Assembly: GCA_028712015.1 (NCBI GenBank)
Contig: JAQTRB010000004.1
Location: forward strand, 1-23,514
Direction of reading: 5' to 3'
From: Syntrophales bacterium
GTDB lineage: Bacteria; Desulfobacterota; Syntrophia; Syntrophales; UBA5619
DNA: 23,514 nt
The notes beneath the pieces were generated by a model that saw only the letters and a list, made by a program, of their open reading frames with translations, was not told where the DNA came from and ran no database searches. Positions 7,081 through 13,932 of the stretch are shown here, piece after piece. The position numbers and the translations under genes are program-made. The number at the start of each line of letters is the position of its first letter. Position 1 is the first letter of the stretch.

Positions 7081-7704
7081 ATGAACGGCTTTGAAAACAA
7101 GGCCCGCGAATGCGGTTATCGGATGGTTGCCGGGATTGACGAGGCGGGACGTGGTCCGCTGGCGGGGCCGGTTGTGGCCGCTGCGGTGATTCTGCCGCCC
7201 GGATATGAGCATCCCGAGATCAACGATTCGAAGAAGCTCTCTTCCCGGCAGAGGGTCAGACTGTACGGAATCATCCAACGCGATGCGATTTCCATCGGCG
7301 TCGGGCTCTGCGAGGCTTCCCTGATCGATCGCGTGAATATCCTTCAGGCGACGCTGATTGCCATGAAGGAAGCGGTTCTCGAACTTTTACCCTGTCCCGA
7401 TTGTCTGCTGATCGACGGTCTGAACCGCATCGACCTCGCCATTCCTCAGGAGACGATCATCCGCGGCGATTCCCGAAGTATTTCGATCGCTGCGGCATCC
7501 ATCATCGCGAAGGTCTCGCGGGACCGTCTGATGGAGATGTACCACCGTCAATTCCCCCAGTACAATTTCCTTCAGAACAAGGGATACGGCACGCGGGAGC
7601 ATCGCGAGGCGATCCTGAAGTTCGGCCGTTGCAAGCTACATCGCCGTTCTTTCCGGGTTCCCGAAATCGACGACCAGACCGTGATGGGAAAACTGGACCT
7701 CTGA
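7081..7704 (+). CDS. rnhB: Ribonuclease HII, 207 aa
   Basis: Endonuclease that cuts RNA in RNA-DNA hybrids and starts removal of misincorporated ribonucleotides. The signature GIDEAGRGPLAGPVVAAAVIL lies near residues 18-38, giving metal ligands D20 and E21. Further acidic ligands are probably D112 (in LLIDGLN) and D148 (KVSRDR). The invariant NDSKKLS motif is at about 49-55. Length is typical. Start ATG 7081 follows a GGTGG stretch; an upstream start is not needed because the family signature begins at the usual distance. yraN follows after 19 bases. Confidence 0.97.
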   Translation: MNGFENKARECGYRMVAGIDEAGRGPLAGPVVAAAVILPPGYEHPEINDSKKLSSRQRVRLYGIIQRDAISIGVGLCEASLIDRVNILQATLIAMKEAVLELLPCPDCLLIDGLNRIDLAIPQETIIRGDSRSISIAAASIIAKVSRDRLMEMYHRQFPQYNFLQNKGYGTREHREAILKFGRCKLHRRSFRVPEIDDQTVMGKLDL

Positions 7705-7723
7705 AACCTACGGAACCGCAGCC

Positions 7724-8089
7724 ATGTCGTTCGGACGGATACGCACGGGAAAACAGGGGGAAGATCTGGCAGCGGCCCATCTCGCGAAATCCGGTTACCG
7801 GATTGTCGAGCGCAATTACCGATGTGTCTTCGGCGAGGTCGATATCGTGGCCGAGGATGGAGAGACGCTGGTCTTCGTTGAGGTCAAGAGCCGACGCTCC
7901 GACGCATACGGCGATCCGCAACTGGCCGTCGGCCATGAGAAACAGAGGAAGATTTCCCGGATCGCGATGAATTATCTTTCGGAAAGAGGCTTGGAAGGGC
8001 GTCCGGCGAGGTTCGACATTGTTGCGGTCAAACTGCGGCCCTCAAGCAACGCGATCGAGCTCATCCGGAACGCCTTCGAACTTTGCTAG
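7724..8089 (+). CDS. yraN: YraN-family (UPF0102) endonuclease-like protein, 121 aa
   Basis: Member of the UPF0102/YraN family with a restriction-endonuclease-like fold. The core reads GKQGEDLAAAHLAKSGYRIVERNYRC.FGEVDIVAEDGETLVFVEVKSR, containing the E-D-ExK arrangement of the PD-(D/E)XK superfamily, then the conserved KQRKISRIAMNYL helix. The biochemical role of the family is not firmly established; a DNA-processing role is inferred from the fold. It follows rnhB closely, the usual neighbour in this group, and ends the plus-strand operon facing the convergent hup gene. Confidence 0.93.
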   Translation: MSFGRIRTGKQGEDLAAAHLAKSGYRIVERNYRCVFGEVDIVAEDGETLVFVEVKSRRSDAYGDPQLAVGHEKQRKISRIAMNYLSERGLEGRPARFDIVAVKLRPSSNAIELIRNAFELC

Positions 8090-8311
8090 ATTTTATCCCG
8101 TGTGCAAACCGGCCATTTGCTGAACGCGTCCGGTGAACCGGGGGGGATGAACCCAGTACACCGGACAGCGGACCCACGGTTATTTTTTCGCCGGCGCGTC
8201 CGCTTCAATGGCTGGCAGACAAGCCGAGTAAATTGGCGCCGTCCATTCCGGCTCGTCTTCCCTTGCGGCACCGATCAGGCTCTCCGTCTCCCATCGGCTG
8301 TTTCAGTTGAA
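8090..8311. other. Convergent intergenic region between yraN and hup
   Basis: This region holds no convincing gene. An 8-bp inverted repeat, GTCCGGTG (8128-8135) with CACCGGAC (8159-8166), encloses an inner G-run/CCC that could extend it. It has no following T-tract but may help stop transcription from yraN. Short frames on both strands lack ribosome-binding sites. Confidence 0.35.
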
Positions 8312-8347
8312 ATTGAGCCGTCCCTTTGGAGAATGGGACGGCTCAAT
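8312..8347 (-). terminator. Hairpin terminator downstream of hup
   Basis: A perfect 13-bp stem is formed by 8312-8324 (ATTGAGCCGTCCC) and 8335-8347 with a 10-base loop. On the minus strand it lies about 30 bases after the hup stop and is followed by a modest T-rich stretch (AATTTCAA). It probably ends hup transcription and may also block read-through from yraN on the other strand. Confidence 0.6.
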
Positions 8348-8377
8348 GAGCATGTTCGGAGATGGCGACTTGTGCGT

Positions 8378-8647
8378 CTATTTTACCGCGTCTTTCAGCC
8401 CTTTTCCCGCCTTAAATACGGGGACCTTCTTGGCGGCTATTTTAATGACCGCACCCGTCTGGGGATTCCTGCCTGCACGGGCTTTTCTCTTGCTGACACC
8501 GAATGTGCCAAATCCTACCAGTGTGACGGCGTCCCCTTTTTTAAGCGCTTTCTGGATCGCCGCAAGTGCCGCGCCGACGGCCAGCTCCGCTTCCTTCTTG
8601 CTGCACGTAACCTTTGCCACTTCATCGATCAATTGCGCTTTGTTCAT
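8378..8647 (-). CDS. hup: HU-family DNA-binding protein, 89 aa
   Basis: Nucleoid-associated HU/IHF-family protein that binds and bends DNA as a dimer. The N-terminal helices (MNKAQLIDEVAKVTCSKKEAELAV) and the signature GFGTFGVSKRKARAGRNPQTG (about 45-65) are intact, and the length is that of HU. The true start is ATG at 8645-8647 (complement), preceded by AGGAGG at seven bases; the longer frame reaching 8881 runs into ugd sequence and is rejected. It is a single-gene unit with its own promoter (8699-8727) and terminator (8312-8347). HU versus IHF subunit cannot be settled with certainty; the sequence favours HU. Confidence 0.95.
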   Translation of the reverse strand: MNKAQLIDEVAKVTCSKKEAELAVGAALAAIQKALKKGDAVTLVGFGTFGVSKRKARAGRNPQTGAVIKIAAKKVPVFKAGKGLKDAVK

Positions 8648-8679
8648 AACCACCTCCTGTTTTTTGATTTTTATTTTCC

Positions 8680-8698
8680 CGCACCCACTATGGGTGCG
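8680..8698 (-). promoter_or_regulatory. Hairpin at the 5' end of the hup transcript
   Basis: CGCACCC (8680-8686) and GGGTGCG (8692-8698) form a perfect 7-bp stem with a 5-base loop directly downstream of the -10 element. It would sit at or over the transcription start, so it may stabilise the 5' end of the mRNA or serve as an operator. Confidence 0.4.
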
Positions 8699-8727
8699 CC
8701 TATACCTGATCATTTTCCATAAATCAA
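8699..8727 (-). promoter_or_regulatory. Sigma-70-like promoter for hup
   Basis: On the minus strand TTGATT (8722-8727) and TATAGG (8699-8704) are 17 bases apart, each matching consensus at four of six positions. The promoter lies between the ugd stop and the hup ATG, so hup need not depend on ugd transcription. Confidence 0.5.
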
Positions 8728-8759
8728 TCGAAATCAAGAAATTAAAGGATGGTTTCGGT

Positions 8760-10136
8760 TTAAAAGTGTCGCAGCGGCGGTTTTCCCACCGGATACACAT
8801 TGAATCCGATATCAAAGCAACGCTTGTGGTCCAAAATGTTCCGGCCGTCGAAAATAAAGGCGGGCTGGGCCATGCTTTCAAAAATCTTTTGGAAATCGAG
8901 TTCGTGATAGAGATGCCATTCGGTCAGCAACGCAATGGCATGACATCCTTCCGCAGCGGCAACGGGATCCTCGACGTAACGAACCCGACCTTCCACGCCC
9001 GACAGATCGCTGCGGGCGTTTTTAAGCGCTTTCGGATCGGAGATCACGACTTCGGCCCGTTCCTCCAGAAGTCTCCGGGCGATAAAAATCGCCGGGCTCT
9101 CCCGGGTATCGCCGGTATTCGCCTTGAAGGCGAAACCCCACAGACAGATCCCCTTCCCCGCCAGCGTGTTGAACATCGCCCCCATCATGTTCCGGATGAA
9201 ACGCTCCTGCTGGTAGTCGTTGATCTTCACGACATTCTCCCAGTAATGGGCGACCTCTTCGAGGCCGTAATACCGGCAGAGGTAGACCAGGTTCAGGATA
9301 TCCTTCTTAAAGCAGGAACCGCCGAAGCCGATGCTGGCGTTCAGGAATTTGGGACCGATGCGGGTGTCCATGCCGATCGCTCGGGAAACCTCGGTGACGT
9401 CCGCCTCGGTCTTCTCGCAGAGGGCGGAGATGGCGTTGATCGAGGAGATTCTCTGGGCAAGGAAGGCGTTGGAGACCAGTTTGGAGAGTTCGCTGCTCCA
9501 GATGCCGGAGGTGATGATCCGCTGCCGCGGAACCCAGTTTGCGTAGATATCCACCAGCGTCTGCCTGGCCTTCAGGCCGCTGTCCGTATCCCGTGAGCCG
9601 ATCAGGATGCGATCCGGATGTTCCAGATCGCGGACCGCCGTTCCCTCCGCGAGAAATTCAGGGTTGGACAGAACGTCGAAGCAGATGCCGTTGTCCCGAC
9701 AGTTCAGGATCCGTTCCATCGCAAGGGCGGTTTTCACGGGAAGGGTGCTTTTCTCGATGACGATTTTGGAGGATTTGGAAAACTCCAGAATCTGGCGGGC
9801 GGTTTTTTCCCAGTACTGGAGATCGGCCGCCATTCCGGCCCCCAGGCCGAAGGATTTGGTCGGGGTGTTCACGCTGACGAAGATGATGTCGTTTTCCCGA
9901 ATTCCCCTCTCGATGTCGGTGCTGAAGAAGAGGTTCCGGTTGCGCGTCGTCCGCACAAGTTCGTCCAGTCCGGGCTCGTAGATCGGGAGGTCGTCGGAGT
10001 TCCAGGCCGCGATCCGCTCCGGGTTGATGTCCACGACCGTAACCCGGCAGTGGGGGCACTTGGCGGCGATCATCGCCATCGTGGGGCCGCCGACATAACC
10101 GGCTCCGATGCAGAGTATCGTTTTTCCAAAAGTCAT
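8760..10136 (-). CDS. ugd: UDP-glucose 6-dehydrogenase, animal/plant-type, 458 aa
   Basis: Oxidises UDP-glucose to UDP-glucuronate with two NAD+. The N-terminal dinucleotide site is ILCIGAGYVGGPTMAMIAAKCP (about 7-28). Catalytic residues seen are T131 in EKSTLPV, E160 in NPEFLAEG, K219 and N223 in SSELSKLVSNAFLAQRISSIN, and the nucleophile C275 in GFGGSCFKKD. Whole segments match the pattern I remember for animal and plant UGDH (NSDDLPIYEPGLDELV, NLFFSTDIE, FAFKANTGDTRES, PAFIFDGRNILD), with numbering within one residue of the human enzyme. It lacks the C-terminal tail of the human protein. ATG 10136 starts the conserved N-terminus; a longer frame to 10244 overlaps uxs. It lies 25 bases after uxs, surely co-transcribed, giving UDP-glucose to UDP-xylose. 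Confidence 0.95.
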   Translation of the reverse strand: MTFGKTILCIGAGYVGGPTMAMIAAKCPHCRVTVVDINPERIAAWNSDDLPIYEPGLDELVRTTRNRNLFFSTDIERGIRENDIIFVSVNTPTKSFGLGAGMAADLQYWEKTARQILEFSKSSKIVIEKSTLPVKTALAMERILNCRDNGICFDVLSNPEFLAEGTAVRDLEHPDRILIGSRDTDSGLKARQTLVDIYANWVPRQRIITSGIWSSELSKLVSNAFLAQRISSINAISALCEKTEADVTEVSRAIGMDTRIGPKFLNASIGFGGSCFKKDILNLVYLCRYYGLEEVAHYWENVVKINDYQQERFIRNMMGAMFNTLAGKGICLWGFAFKANTGDTRESPAIFIARRLLEERAEVVISDPKALKNARSDLSGVEGRVRYVEDPVAAAEGCHAIALLTEWHLYHELDFQKIFESMAQPAFIFDGRNILDHKRCFDIGFNVYPVGKPPLRHF

Positions 10137-10161
10137 GGCTACCTCGCGAGAATAAGATTCC

Positions 10162-11094
10162 TCAGATTGCCTTCCGGAAGTAGGCGATGGTCTTTTCCAG
10201 TCCTTCGGAAAGGGCGATTCGGGGTTCCCAGCCCAATTTTTCATGGGCCAAGGTGATGTCCGGCCGCCGCTGGATCGGATCGTCCTGGGGCAACGGATTA
10301 AAAATGACGCGGGATCGGGAATCGGTCATCCGGATCACGGTTTCCGCCAACTGGAGGATGGTAAATTCCTGGGGCGTGCCGATGTTGACCGGGCCCGTGA
10401 ATCCGTCCGGTGAATCCATCATCCGGATCAACCCTTCGATCAGATCGTCCACATAACAGAAGGAGCGGGTTTGCGAACCATCGCCGTACACGGTGATCGC
10501 TTCCCCCTTGAGGGCCTGGACGATGAAATTACTGACGACGCGTCCGTCACGCACCGCCATCCTCGGGCCGTAGGTGTTGAAGATCCGGACGATCTTCACA
10601 TCCACGTGGTTTTGGCGGTGATAATCCATCATCAGGCATTCGGCGGCACGCTTTCCCTCGTCATAGCAGCTTCGGATGCCGATCGGGTTGACGCGACCCC
10701 AGTACCCCTCCTGTTGCGGATGGACCTGCGGATCGCCATACACCTCGGAGGTCGATGCCTGCAGAATCCGGGCCTTCACCCGCTTGGCGAGCCCCAGGGT
10801 GTTGACGGCGCCCATCACGTTGGTCTTGATCGTCTTGATCGGATTGTACTGGTAGTGGACGGGAGATGCCGGGCAGGCGAGGTTGTAGATCTGATCCACC
10901 TCGATGTAGATCGGATTGGTGATATCGTGGCGGATATATTCAAAATGTGGATTTCCAAGGAGATGGAGGATGTTTTCTTTGCTGCCGGTAAAAAAATTGT
11001 CCAGGCAAAGGACCTCCTGTCCTTCGGCGATCAAGCGATCGCAGAGGTGCGATCCGAGAAAACCGGCGCCGCCGGTGATCAGAATGCGCTTCAT
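10162..11094 (-). CDS. uxs: UDP-glucuronate decarboxylase (UDP-xylose synthase), 310 aa
   Basis: Short-chain dehydrogenase-type enzyme that decarboxylates UDP-glucuronate to UDP-xylose using bound NAD+. The Rossmann motif TGGAGFLGSHL is at 7-17. The catalytic region STSEVYGDP (S114, T115, E117) is followed by YDEGKRAAE with Y144 and K148. The segments NLACPASPVHYQYNPIKTIKTNV, GRVNPIGIRSCYDEGKR and DDPIQRRPDITLA are hallmarks of UXS and separate it from UDP-glucose epimerases and dTDP-glucose dehydratases. The ATG (complement of 11092-11094) has a G-rich stretch (GGGGG) upstream. It is first in a two-gene minus-strand operon with ugd, whose product supplies its substrate. No glycosyltransferase is adjacent, so the acceptor of xylose is unknown. 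Confidence 0.95.
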   Translation of the reverse strand: MKRILITGGAGFLGSHLCDRLIAEGQEVLCLDNFFTGSKENILHLLGNPHFEYIRHDITNPIYIEVDQIYNLACPASPVHYQYNPIKTIKTNVMGAVNTLGLAKRVKARILQASTSEVYGDPQVHPQQEGYWGRVNPIGIRSCYDEGKRAAECLMMDYHRQNHVDVKIVRIFNTYGPRMAVRDGRVVSNFIVQALKGEAITVYGDGSQTRSFCYVDDLIEGLIRMMDSPDGFTGPVNIGTPQEFTILQLAETVIRMTDSRSRVIFNPLPQDDPIQRRPDITLAHEKLGWEPRIALSEGLEKTIAYFRKAI

Positions 11095-11196
11095 GTGGCC
11101 TGTTACCCCCGAGATAAATGAATGTTTTCGGACATTTCCAATTTCTCGCTGCCGCCGCCCGCAGAACCTTGTTTCTCTGGCCTTTCTCCGGGGAAA

Positions 11197-11225
11197 TTGC
11201 TATAAATCACAGAGGGATTTTATAT
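11197..11225 (+). promoter_or_regulatory. Candidate sigma-70 promoter for rsmI
   Basis: TTGCTA (11197-11202) and TTATAT (11220-11225) are 17 bases apart in the AT-rich gap between the divergent uxs and rsmI genes. Transcription from it would start about 45 bases before the ATG at 11277. Consensus match is partial. Confidence 0.35.
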
Positions 11226-11276
11226 GTCAATCAAATTATCGTTCTGCAAACGATTTTTCGGAAATTCGGCCTGTTT

Positions 11277-12218
11277 ATGAGAAAAAAACTTCCACAACGC
11301 TGCGGCGGCCGCCGACGGACGCCACTCGATCACCCGCCGATTCTCGAAAGACGGGACAAGCGACCGGAAGCGGAAGAATCCGAAAAGAGGGGGACGCTGT
11401 ATGTCGTGGCCACTCCAATCGGAAACCTGGAAGATATCACCCTCCGGGCGATTCGCGTTCTCAGGGAGGTCCGCCTCATTGCGGCCGAGGACACCCGGCG
11501 AACGAGGATTCTGCTGGATCAATACGCCATTTCCACGCCGTTGACCAGTCTTTACGATCAGAATGAGATGAAGAAGAGCGGGTTTCTCATCGCGAAGCTG
11601 CTCCAGGGGCTGGATGTGGCCTATGTTTCGGACGCTGGCACGCCGGGGATCTCCGATCCCGGTTATATTCTTGTCCGGGAAGCGCTCACCCGGGAAATCC
11701 CGGTGGCGCCGATTCCCGGGGCATCCGCGCTGATCGCGGCGCTGAGCGTGTCCGGTCTGCCGATGGACAGCTTCACATTTTTTGGGTTTCTGCCGTCAAA
11801 AGCCGCTCGGCGCCGACAGTTTTTGAACTCGTTGCGGCAGGAGGAAAGGACGCTCATCTTTTACGAATCTCCCCACCGGTTGCTTGCCTCCCTGAAGGAT
11901 ATTGAAGGGGCTTTCGGTGATCGTGAAGTGGTCGTTTCTCGGGAGATGACCAAGATCCATGAGGAGTTTTTGCGGGGATCGCCGGGGAGGTTGATCGCCG
12001 GGATGGAGGAAAGGGCGGTCAAGGGAGAAGTGACCCTGATCGTAGCGGGCCGAACCGGGGGGACTGCGGAACCTTCCGACGCCGAGCTCCTCGATCTTTG
12101 CGGGCAACTGCGGCGGGACGCCGAAGAACAACTGTCGCTTCGCGACACGGCGGACAGGATTGCGCGACAAACCGGAGTTTCGCGGCGGCGGATCTACCGG
12201 CTCTTACTATTTCCTTGA
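11277..12218 (+). CDS. rsmI: 16S rRNA C1402 2'-O-ribose methyltransferase RsmI, 313 aa
   Basis: SAM-dependent tetrapyrrole-methylase-fold enzyme that 2'-O-methylates C1402 of 16S rRNA in the P site. Core motifs are GTLYVVATPIGNLEDITLRA (about 39-58), the AAEDTRRTRILL loop, YVSDAGTPGISDPG and the PGASALIAALSVSGLP segment. The C-terminal helices (TDRIARQTGVSRRRIYRLLL-like) are also present. ATG 11277 gives a basic N-terminal extension of about 38 residues before the usual family start. No in-frame ATG lies closer, so either the extension is real or a rare start near 11390 is used. The longer frame from 11118 runs through the probable promoter and is rejected. It is transcribed divergently from uxs. 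Confidence 0.93.
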   Translation: MRKKLPQRCGGRRRTPLDHPPILERRDKRPEAEESEKRGTLYVVATPIGNLEDITLRAIRVLREVRLIAAEDTRRTRILLDQYAISTPLTSLYDQNEMKKSGFLIAKLLQGLDVAYVSDAGTPGISDPGYILVREALTREIPVAPIPGASALIAALSVSGLPMDSFTFFGFLPSKAARRRQFLNSLRQEERTLIFYESPHRLLASLKDIEGAFGDREVVVSREMTKIHEEFLRGSPGRLIAGMEERAVKGEVTLIVAGRTGGTAEPSDAELLDLCGQLRRDAEEQLSLRDTADRIARQTGVSRRRIYRLLLFP

Positions 12219-12330
12219 ACTGTCCGCAGAGGTGTGATAACGGTCGGCGTCAAGATCAAAAGCCGCAAATCGGAAAGAATCGAACGCAACGACGGGCCTC
12301 TGGACGGCGATCTGGGAGGAGGGTGCGGTT

Positions 12331-12672
12331 TTGGCGGATGATTTTTCAGAGAAAGACCGGGATGGGATCATGATGATCGGGGGGCGCGTATTGGGACCGG
12401 AAGACAAGATTCATGACCTCGTTGATCCCCTGGACGCGACAGCGGGGATCTCCGGAAAAATCCCGGGAATGAAATCGGGACCTGAAAAAATTTATGATCT
12501 CGTGGATGTGATCGAGAGAAAACCCAGAATGGCCGTCGTCGATACGGGTCTTCACGACGAGATCATGAAACGCGCGGCGGACATTGCGGAAAAGATTGCC
12601 CGCGAGGTGATTCCCGATATCGCCGAGCGTGTCATCCGCGAGGAGATCGAAAGGCTAAAAAGGCCCGTCTGA
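12331..12672 (+). CDS. Small protein with repeated acidic motifs and a C-terminal helix, 113 aa
   Basis: Unassigned protein starting at TTG 12331 behind a strong GGGAGGAGGG stretch; the nearby ATG at 12338 is out of frame. Two copies of a short acidic motif are visible, PEDKIHDLVD (23-32) and PEKIYDLVD (51-59). A long amphipathic C-terminal helix (about 76-111) ends in REVIPDIAERVIREEIERLK. This layout of disordered N-terminus, linear D-L-V-D-type motifs and a C-terminal E-x-V-P-x-[IL]-A-E helix recalls short scaffold-like or polar-organising proteins (DUF2497/PopZ-like) and tails of some deltaproteobacterial regulators. That resemblance is by eye only. The lipoprotein gene begins 13 bases after its stop, so the two are probably co-transcribed. 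Function unknown. Confidence 0.65.
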   Translation: MADDFSEKDRDGIMMIGGRVLGPEDKIHDLVDPLDATAGISGKIPGMKSGPEKIYDLVDVIERKPRMAVVDTGLHDEIMKRAADIAEKIAREVIPDIAERVIREEIERLKRPV

Positions 12673-12685
12673 GGGATTTGGCTTG

Positions 12686-13258
12686 ATGTCGAAAGGCTTT
12701 CGTCCGTTATTTTTGCTGATGGGGTTGTTTTTCTTGGCGGGCTGCGCCGGGAAAATTCCCCACATGCTTGCGGCCGATTACGCCGAAAAAAAGCCGCGGC
12801 TCATTGCCGTCATGCCTGTTCGGAACCTGGCCGCGGACGCCGGTACGGCTTCCGTGCTGCGGGAGAAGCTGATCGAGGAACTTTATTTCAAGGGCTATCC
12901 CAAGGTTCCATCCAAATGGATCGATGCGCGGCTGGCCGCATTCCCCGAGAATGGCGCAAATCAGTCGCCGAATTCACTGGGGGAATCGCTGAACGTCGAT
13001 GCCCTTCTCTACACCACACTGAGGGAAGGCTTGCGGCCCGTCGCCCTGTTGTATTCCCCGGTTGCGGTTGCCGCGGAGTTCGAATTGAAGAGCGTGAAGA
13101 CGGGAGAGAGCCTCTGGCGGGTTCAACATCGTGCGATCTACCGCAATTATGGATTCTCACGGACAAGTCTGGAGTTGAAAACCTGGCAGGTATACGAATC
13201 GGCGATCCAGGATGTTTTGAATCGCGCGCTGGAAACATTGCCGGATGGACCGGCGTGA
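12686..13258 (+). CDS. DUF799-like outer-membrane lipoprotein, 190 aa
   Basis: A secreted lipoprotein: a short basic N-terminus and hydrophobic segment lead to the lipobox LAGC with acylated C20. Residue +2 is Ala, so outer-membrane sorting is expected. The mature part begins PRLIAVMPVRNLAADAGTASVLREKLIEELYFKGYPKVPSKWIDARLAA. It later contains NVDALLYTTLREG and AEFELKSVKTGESLWRVQHRA, resembling the DUF799/GNA1162 lipoprotein family, whose fold is related to TolB/CsgG-type N-terminal domains. ATG 12686 is preferred to the adjacent TTG 12683; GAGGGA lies upstream. It follows the 113-aa gene and precedes the phosphatidyltransferase gene, suggesting envelope functions in this block. Family call by pattern; the exact role is unknown. 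Confidence 0.75.
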   Translation: MSKGFRPLFLLMGLFFLAGCAGKIPHMLAADYAEKKPRLIAVMPVRNLAADAGTASVLREKLIEELYFKGYPKVPSKWIDARLAAFPENGANQSPNSLGESLNVDALLYTTLREGLRPVALLYSPVAVAAEFELKSVKTGESLWRVQHRAIYRNYGFSRTSLELKTWQVYESAIQDVLNRALETLPDGPA

Positions 13259-13295
13259 TCGATTCCGGATGGGTAGCGGGTCGATATTCTGAAGC

Positions 13296-13835
13296 ATGAA
13301 CATACCGAATCTGATAACGCTGCTCCGCATCATGCTTGTGCCGGTCATTGTCATCCTGCTCATCCAGGGTTCTTTCTTTAAGGCGTTGATCGTCTTTGTC
13401 GTGGCGAGCCTTTCCGATGCCCTCGACGGATTTCTGGCCCGGTTTCTGAAACAGCAGACCGCTCTGGGGGCCTATCTTGATCCGATTGCCGACAAGGCGC
13501 TGCTCGCCAGTTCTTTCGTAACCCTCTCGGTCCTTCACGTCATTCCGAGCTGGCTCGCCGTGATTGTCATCAGCCGCGATCTCATCATTCTTCTCGGAAT
13601 CCTGGTGTTGTCGATCATGTCGATCAACGTGGAAATCAGGCCGGCTTTCGTCAGCAAAATCACGACGGCCATGCAGTTGATCACGGTTCTGTTGGCCCTT
13701 TCCAGTCGTTGTTTTCCGATCGGGATCGGTGAAATGTGGATTTTGGCCGCCTATTGGATTACGGCGATTTTTACCATCCTTTCCGGCTTTCATTACATGA
13801 TGAGGGGGATGGAACTCATCAATCACGACACCTGA
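13296..13835 (+). CDS. pgsA: CDP-alcohol phosphatidyltransferase, probably PgsA, 179 aa
   Basis: Inner-membrane enzyme that transfers a phosphatidyl group from CDP-diacylglycerol to an alcohol. It most likely makes phosphatidylglycerol-phosphate from glycerol-3-phosphate. The full family motif D-x2-D-G-x2-A-R-x8-G-x3-D-x3-D is present: D41, D44, G45, A48, R49, G58, D62 and D66 (SDALDGFLAR ... GAYLDPIADK). The N-terminal MNIPNLITLLRIMLVPVIV is typical of PgsA, and several hydrophobic helices follow. Length is typical. Phosphatidylserine synthase or cardiolipin synthase of the same superfamily cannot be excluded, but the N-terminus favours PgsA. It ends the housekeeping block; the accessory island starts 28 bases downstream with a sigma-54-like element. 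Confidence 0.88.
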   Translation: MNIPNLITLLRIMLVPVIVILLIQGSFFKALIVFVVASLSDALDGFLARFLKQQTALGAYLDPIADKALLASSFVTLSVLHVIPSWLAVIVISRDLIILLGILVLSIMSINVEIRPAFVSKITTAMQLITVLLALSSRCFPIGIGEMWILAAYWITAIFTILSGFHYMMRGMELINHDT

Positions 13836-13863
13836 GAATGGCGTTTGTCTCTTGCACGCCAAA

Positions 13864-13877
13864 GGCACGTGTTATGC
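13864..13877 (+). promoter_or_regulatory. Sigma-54 (RpoN)-type -24/-12 promoter for the catabolic island
   Basis: GGCACG-TGTT-ATGC carries the essential GG (13864-13865) and GC (13876-13877) separated by exactly ten bases. It matches the full GGCACG half of the consensus TGGCACG-N4-TTGC. Initiation about 12 bases downstream would leave a 40-base leader before the ThDP-enzyme start. Sigma-54 promoters need an enhancer-binding activator; none is encoded in this window. Confidence 0.45.
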
Positions 13878-13932
13878 CCAATGCGTTCATGGGGTAGTTT
13901 CGGATGCGTGGGGGTTTCAGGAGGAGATGGAA

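Noticed and set aside
8102..9596. Large plus-strand frames across hup and ugd
   Set aside because: Antisense to well-supported hup and ugd genes with RBS and family motifs; no plausible products.
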